Part shown: positions 8,146 through 12,000 of the stretch, one piece after another
Numbering within the stretch: position 1 is the first letter of the stretch
Layout of the letters: each line of letters begins with the position of its first letter
Origin: Tieghemiomyces parasiticus
Taxonomy: Eukaryota; Kickxellomycota; Dimargaritomycetes; Dimargaritales; Dimargaritaceae
Direction of reading: 5' to 3'
Assembly: GCA_027575765.1 (NCBI GenBank)
Contig: JANBPT010001234.1
Span: 1 to 12,000 of the forward strand
DNA length: 12,000 nt
Translations under genes and position numbers: made by a program
The notes under the pieces: model-generated
Told to the model about the DNA's origin: nothing
Databases searched by the model: none
Seen by the model: the letters and a program-made list of their open reading frames with translations, nothing else

Positions 8146-10126
8146 ATGTCCGCCAACTACTGGGAATCCTCGCAGAGGTAGGTCGCCAGTCCGCCATGTA
8201 CACTGCGCGGATGCGGCTCCACACTGTCCTCGGAGCCCACTCGATCCCCTCCGGTCATTTGTTCGTACAAACCAGCCTGTGGGGCATTGCCCCGTGCTAT
8301 ATCAATAACCCGCTCGCCTACCCCCCTGGTTACCTGTACCGCTCACCCAGAAATCACTGGACGGTAACCCGGACTCAGCTGCTGCAGAGCCGACAGGATG
8401 ACCTCGCCATCATCGACTATACCGACGTGCTGCGTCTGCACATTTACTTTGCGAACCGTAGGTCCCAGAGCTCTGCCATGGCGCCGGCGCGAGGGGAGAG
8501 TATCCCTACTTTTCGCCTGTAATTATCTCCGGGGGTTGAACCGAGCCCCGGTGCAGGTCCCATCCTACATCTGTCCACTCACCGTCCCCCGTCTCTATCA
8601 CCTTCCATCCCGCTACAAGTTATTCACAGTATTGGCAAGAAGCTGCGTTTGCGGCAGGGTATTAACGCTACGGCCGTGGTTTTCTTTAAGCGATTTTACA
8701 TCAAGTAGGTATCGCTTCGGGTTCCGAGCACTTAGGCAGCAATGTATACCCCGCCTTTTCAATACGCGGGGGCGGCTGGTCGGGTTGACCTGACCAGTCA
8801 ACCTACCCTAACTTACTCATCAACTTTACACTCCTGGTGACCGCCTCCACCGTACGCTATTGTTCAGGAATTCATTCCATAACACGGATCCATTTCTGAC
8901 GACGGCAACCTCTCTGTATCTCGCCGCTAAAGTGGAGGAACTACCCCATCACCTCAAGATGATCCACACCGAGACGCGTAACTTTCTAGCTGGTAGGTCC
9001 TCCCTCCCTTCCCCTCGAAGCCTCTCTGCCGAGATGCCAGCTAGCTTTCTTGCAGACTGATAATCCGTAGCCTTTCTCCTACATAGTCAATATGACTTGA
9101 ATCATCCGGAACCAGCGAGTTATTATTTACCTAACTGTCATCTCTCGCCATCTGGGGACAACTCTCCGCCCTGCGAACGTGGTGCCGTACTCCAGCCAGC
9201 AAGATACCCTTTAAGTATGACCCCTGCGACATTGCTGAGTTCGAATGCTATCTTCTTGAGGATCTGAACTTTTATATGATCGTGTACCATCCATACCGCA
9301 CCCTGACTAAGTAAGTGGGAGAGTTCGCGTTTGTTCTAGGTCGCTGACCGGGCATACGTCCCGCTCTGTTTGGCCGGACAGTGTCTAAGAACTAATGGCA
9401 TGCCGATTAACCAACCTCAACCCCTCCCAACTGTCAACCCCCCTCTCACCGCCGCCTATTGGCAGGATCATGGACGATTTGGCCCTTGATCGGGCCCATC
9501 TCCAGAGCGCTTGGTAAGTTGTTTCGTCATGTTTGACCGCCCATGGAAACTACGAGACGAATTTTGAATCCCCTTCCCTGCACCGCGTAGCTAATCTACC
9601 CCCCCCAAAAAAAAAAAATTCCGTTTTGTCTGTGTACTCTTACTCTGGCATGTCTTTAGGTTCATCACCAACGACAGCCTACGTAGCGATGCATGCCTCA
9701 TCTACCCGCCCCATTTAATAGCCGTTGCCGCAGTCTACATTAACTGCGTGCATCACCAGACCCACACCAATAAGCACATCAAAACCTGGTTTGCGCGCCT
9801 GAACGTGGACATGGTTAAGGTAGGTACCACCCGCTGCTCTCACCGATATTTAGACCGACTGTGGGGGAAAGGGACGTGTTGCCAACCGCTTCCTGGGAAC
9901 CCGGAGCACATGAGATAGGCAGTCACATCCCCTCTCCGCTAATAACAACGGCACCGTGGCTAACCTTGCCACCGATCATTTTAACCTGCCCTATTATTAC
10001 ATTCAGGTGCTGGAGATTGTCCAGGACATGATCACAATGTACGAGCTCTGGAACGGCTTGGAAGAGAAGGCCGTGCTCCGTATCCTCGATGTACTGCAGG
10101 CCAAGGCTAGAGGCACGAAGCCCTAA
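8146..10126 (+). CDS. SSN8: Cyclin C, Mediator kinase-module cyclin
   Basis: Eight exons: 8146-8177, 8351-8457, 8620-8704, 8868-8992, 9196-9310, 9466-9513, 9660-9819 and 10007-10126 (TAA). They total 792 nt and encode 263 aa, close to the usual 280 or so. Cyclin C (CCNC; Ssn8/Srb11 in yeasts) activates CDK8/Ssn3 in the nuclear kinase module that reversibly binds Mediator. In yeast it also moves to mitochondria under stress. Visible signatures are the N-terminal NYWESSQ (4-10), IGKKLRLRQGINATAVVFFKRFY in the first cyclin box, LAAKVEE (93-99), FECYLLEDL and VYHPYR (146-151), CLIYPPHLIA (183-192) in the second box, and WFARLNVDM (214-222) near the end. Every junction keeps the frame and joins family residues. 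Five of seven donors are GTAGGT. Introns are 146-203 nt. The ATG is preceded by ACC. The short C-terminus ends soon after the last helix. Confidence 0.97.
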
Positions 10127-10456
10127 TACCCCGAGAACTTTGCTGCGATCATTGGCCACCGCGCTCGCCTCCTCTTTTTTGTACTAAATATTGGCCCATC
10201 GATTTCAACCTTCTCCTTGTTAACCGTGTATTTAACCCCCTCCCCCCCCCCAATATTAAGCCTCTCAGATGCTGCGCAGGTGTGTGGATTTCTGAAGTTA
10301 GCGGCAATATATATCATGGGAAGTGTCTACCCGTTGCTTTTCGGCACAAGGAACAACGAGTGTATATAATGTGAGGATTAACGGCTTCTCTTGGGATTTA
10401 TCCAGATCATGGGCTCAAGGAGCCAAGTGGCCACTGACGGTGATGTATTTGAGGCC

Positions 10457-10476
10457 CTCGTCTAAAAAGAGACGAG
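10457..10476. other. Hairpin, 7-bp stem, 6-nt loop
   Basis: CTCGTCT (10457-10463) and AGACGAG (10470-10476) are perfect inverted repeats around AAAAAG. This could be an RNA hairpin in the cyclin C 3' UTR or COX23 leader. No known element is recognised. Confidence 0.5.
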
Positions 10477-10550
10477 TGCCCAGGCGGCCCAGACCCAATC
10501 ACAAAAAATGGTTTAGCTTCCCTCCGCTTCTCAATGGTCCTCCGCTGGCA

Positions 10551-10570
10551 GCCTTGGTGTGGCCCAAGGC
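10551..10570. other. Hairpin, 7-bp stem, 6-nt loop
   Basis: GCCTTGG (10551-10557) and CCAAGGC (10564-10570) are perfect inverted repeats around TGTGGC, 75 nt after a hairpin of the same dimensions. Chance occurrence is possible in a GC-rich stretch. Confidence 0.45.
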
Positions 10571-10727
10571 CCCGCTCTCTCCTACTGGGGTAGATTTCGC
10601 ACACCCCAAAGGCCTGCCTCATTCCTTCCTCATTCCGGTTTAATAGTTTACCATTCCACCACCAACCCATTCACTTGCTGTATCCTCACACCGAATCGTC
10701 CCCATTCCACTACCGTCACTGCCTACC

Positions 10728-11144
10728 ATGTCCTCGCGACCGACCCTTACCCAATTTGACAACAAGGCCTCCACGGTATATCTGAATCCCTGCGAGTTTG
10801 AATCACGCCAAAGTCTAGAATGCCTGGAACGAAATCAGACAAACCGACAAGCCTGCGTGGAGTTCTTTGAAACGTACAAGGAATGCAAGAAGGAATTCGT
10901 AAGTGCCCATCGGCCGAGGGGTCGGTGAAGCCGGTCCCTGCGCCCACTGGCGGGTTTCGGTAATTCTCGATAGGAATTGGTCAGGTACGTCTAATATTGT
11001 GTCAGCGGCATGTAACCCACTACTCGATATATATTGTTGTCCCGCTTACCGCTCCACCTACAGCTCAAGGCACGCCGGAATTTCCGTCAGAAGCAGCATA
11101 GCCCCGATGCTGCCCCCACCCTACCTAGACCATCCGCTGACTAG
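10728..11144 (+). CDS. COX23: Cox23/CHCHD7 twin CX9C mitochondrial protein
   Basis: Two exons, 10728-10898 and 11064-11144 (TAG), joined in phase 0 across a 165-nt GTAAGT intron, give 83 aa. The CHCH domain lies wholly in exon 1. It has C22-x9-C32 (CEFESRQSLEC) and C43-x9-C53 (CVEFFETYKEC), preceded by the family's NPC and followed by KKEF. The cysteines would form two disulfides through the Mia40/Erv1 relay in the intermembrane space, where Cox23 supports cytochrome c oxidase assembly. Exon 2 adds a basic, unstructured tail (residues 58-83). No cleavable presequence is visible, as expected for Mia40 substrates. Length suits CHCHD7 (about 85 aa) and is shorter than budding yeast Cox23. Other small twin CX9C proteins are the main alternative, but the NPC start and spacing favour this family. 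The ATG lies in ACCATG, as in cyclin C. Confidence 0.9.
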
Positions 11145-11777
11145 TCTGATTAGCTAGGAATGGTGAGTAGCGGTGTGCTTACTCACTTCAACAACCCTGT
11201 GGGGCACATTGATCATCAGCCCTTGTAGCGTTAAATCCGTCGTACGAACTACCCATTACGCATCATGGAAATTATACGCCAACGGTTTGCTCAGTCACTC
11301 TATATTTTTGGCTTGTCGAAGGGCAGCTCTCATGGCATGATCATAACCTAGCAGCCGTCCGTTTAGCCTGACGTGTAGGGTCGATATCGGTGGAAGGTTT
11401 ATAACATTAACTACTAGGGAAAAGCAAAAAAAAAAAAGAGTGACGAACTACATTTCGGTGAAGCCCGTGCAGCTGCTACTTATCTTCCGATCAATTTCAT
11501 GTCGAGTCAGACTATGGAATGGAGGTGTTACTTAGCTAAATGGTTGCAATCACAAACACTGATGTGAGTGTGGACGAGAATCTTCTGTCTGTAGAGTATA
11601 TGAGAGGATAACGCGAATGGGGGAGTCGAAAGGTGGCGAGACCAGGCCCGGCCGCAGTTGCTGCGTATCCACATTCTTACTTTAGGACGCAGCCGACCCG
11701 GAACCCTAACCAAGGACTACATTACCTGCCTTTACAGAGTCCAGCTTTTCTATCGTATGGAGGCGGGCGAGAATAAT
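11145..11777. other. Convergent intergenic region or intron, no gene supported
   Basis: A 633-bp stretch between the COX23 stop and the stop of the minus-strand Arg/Ser-rich frame. Base composition drops toward AT-rich. It has an A12 run at 11426-11437, which on the minus strand is a T-tract leading to a splice-acceptor-like CCCTAG (AG at 11415-11414). A second acceptor-like CTCTACAG ends at 11589 on the minus strand. Either could belong to a further exon of the right-hand gene, but no conserved protein follows them. Confidence 0.4.
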
Positions 11778-12000
11778 CTAGTCACGGCACTCACCGGGCT
11801 CGAGTGAAGGGTCCTCGTTCTCGCCAGCAGGTTCAGCGGCCGATTGAGGCTTCGGCTTACTGGCGGTCTCCGACGACGACCGCGACGCTTCACGACGAGC
11901 GCTGCGACCCTCATCATCCCGGTGATAGCGGTCAGGAGACCGGTCACGCCGGCGGCGGTGGTCACCAGCCTCGTCGTCACGGTAGCGATGGCGGCGGCGA
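11778..12000 (-). CDS. Arg/Ser-rich protein, C-terminal part (5' end outside window)
   Basis: The minus-strand frame is open from the window edge (first full codon at 11999) to TAG at 11780-11778, giving 73 residues. The first half is an RD/RS-rich tract (RRRHRYRDDE ... RRRRDRSPDRYHRDDE, then RSARREASRSSSE), like splicing-associated SR proteins. The second half is acidic and Pro/Ala-rich (ENEDPSLEPG). Such tails occur in many nuclear RNA-processing factors and do not identify the family. A GTGAGT donor at 11794-11789 lies 9 nt before the stop triplet. The true transcript may therefore splice there, leaving the visible TAG inside an intron. An intron to the acceptor ending at 11589 would be 206 nt, close to other introns here, but the exon that follows reads only about 18 codons before a stop. 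Confidence 0.6.
   Translation of the reverse strand, partial: RRRHRYRDDEAGDHRRRRDRSPDRYHRDDEGRSARREASRSSSETASKPKPQSAAEPAGENEDPSLEPGECRD

Larger units (their letters stand above)
10127..10727. other. Intergenic: cyclin C 3' end and COX23 promoter
   Basis: A 601-bp stretch between two same-strand genes. It contains a C10 run (10242-10251), a TATATAA-like sequence near 10362, the 10-bp palindrome AGTGGCCACT (10426-10435) and two 7-bp hairpins listed separately. The last 100 nt before the ATG are C/T-rich, consistent with a fungal 5' leader. Open frames of 60-100 codons exist on both strands but show no family motif. Confidence 0.6.

Noticed and set aside
8133..8793. Long plus-strand frames of 129-131 codons overlapping cyclin C
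   Set aside because: They run through introns. The spliced cyclin C reading explains the conserved segments and uses different frames.

Overview
The window looks like nuclear DNA from a filamentous or early-diverging fungus. The evidence is short spliceosomal introns (114-203 nt, GTAAGT or GTAGGT donors, one perfect TACTAAC branch site), compact gene spacing, and orthologues of ARS2, a Dpb3/CHRAC-type histone-fold protein, cyclin C and Cox23. Retained ARS2 and the intron density argue against a Saccharomyces-type yeast. A zoopagomycete or kickxellomycete-like lineage is possible, but that is a guess. No bacterial, viral or CRISPR feature was seen.

Layout. Positions 1-1680 are AT-rich and hold two decayed direct-repeat units spaced about 0.77 kb, probably old solo LTRs or other retroelement debris. 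They sit directly upstream of an intact tRNA-Leu(AAG) gene (1686-1767). Positions 2355-4685 (minus) encode a single-exon ARS2/SERRATE protein of 776 aa. Positions 4686-6576 are about 1.9 kb with no gene I can support. Positions 6577-7553 (minus) hold a four-exon histone-fold gene (164 aa). A 592-bp divergent promoter region separates it from a cyclin C gene with eight exons (8146-10126, plus, 263 aa). After a 601-bp intergenic stretch comes COX23/CHCHD7 (10728-11144, plus, two exons, 83 aa). The right edge (11778-12000, minus) carries the 3' part of an Arg/Ser-rich protein gene whose start lies outside the window.

Four of the five protein genes are housekeeping functions: ARS2 in nuclear RNA metabolism, a DNA polymerase epsilon or chromatin-remodelling histone-fold subunit, cyclin C of the Mediator kinase module, and Cox23 in the mitochondrial intermembrane space. 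The fifth is unidentified. They do not form an operon-like pathway. I built the exon structures of the three spliced genes by hand. In each one the reading frame stays open across every junction and family residues run through the joins.

The least expected pattern is a roughly 31-nt sequence present just downstream of the stop codons of both ARS2 and the histone-fold gene, in the same orientation, with 26 of 31 aligned columns identical and a central 12-nt identical core. I do not see evidence for a new multi-gene system.
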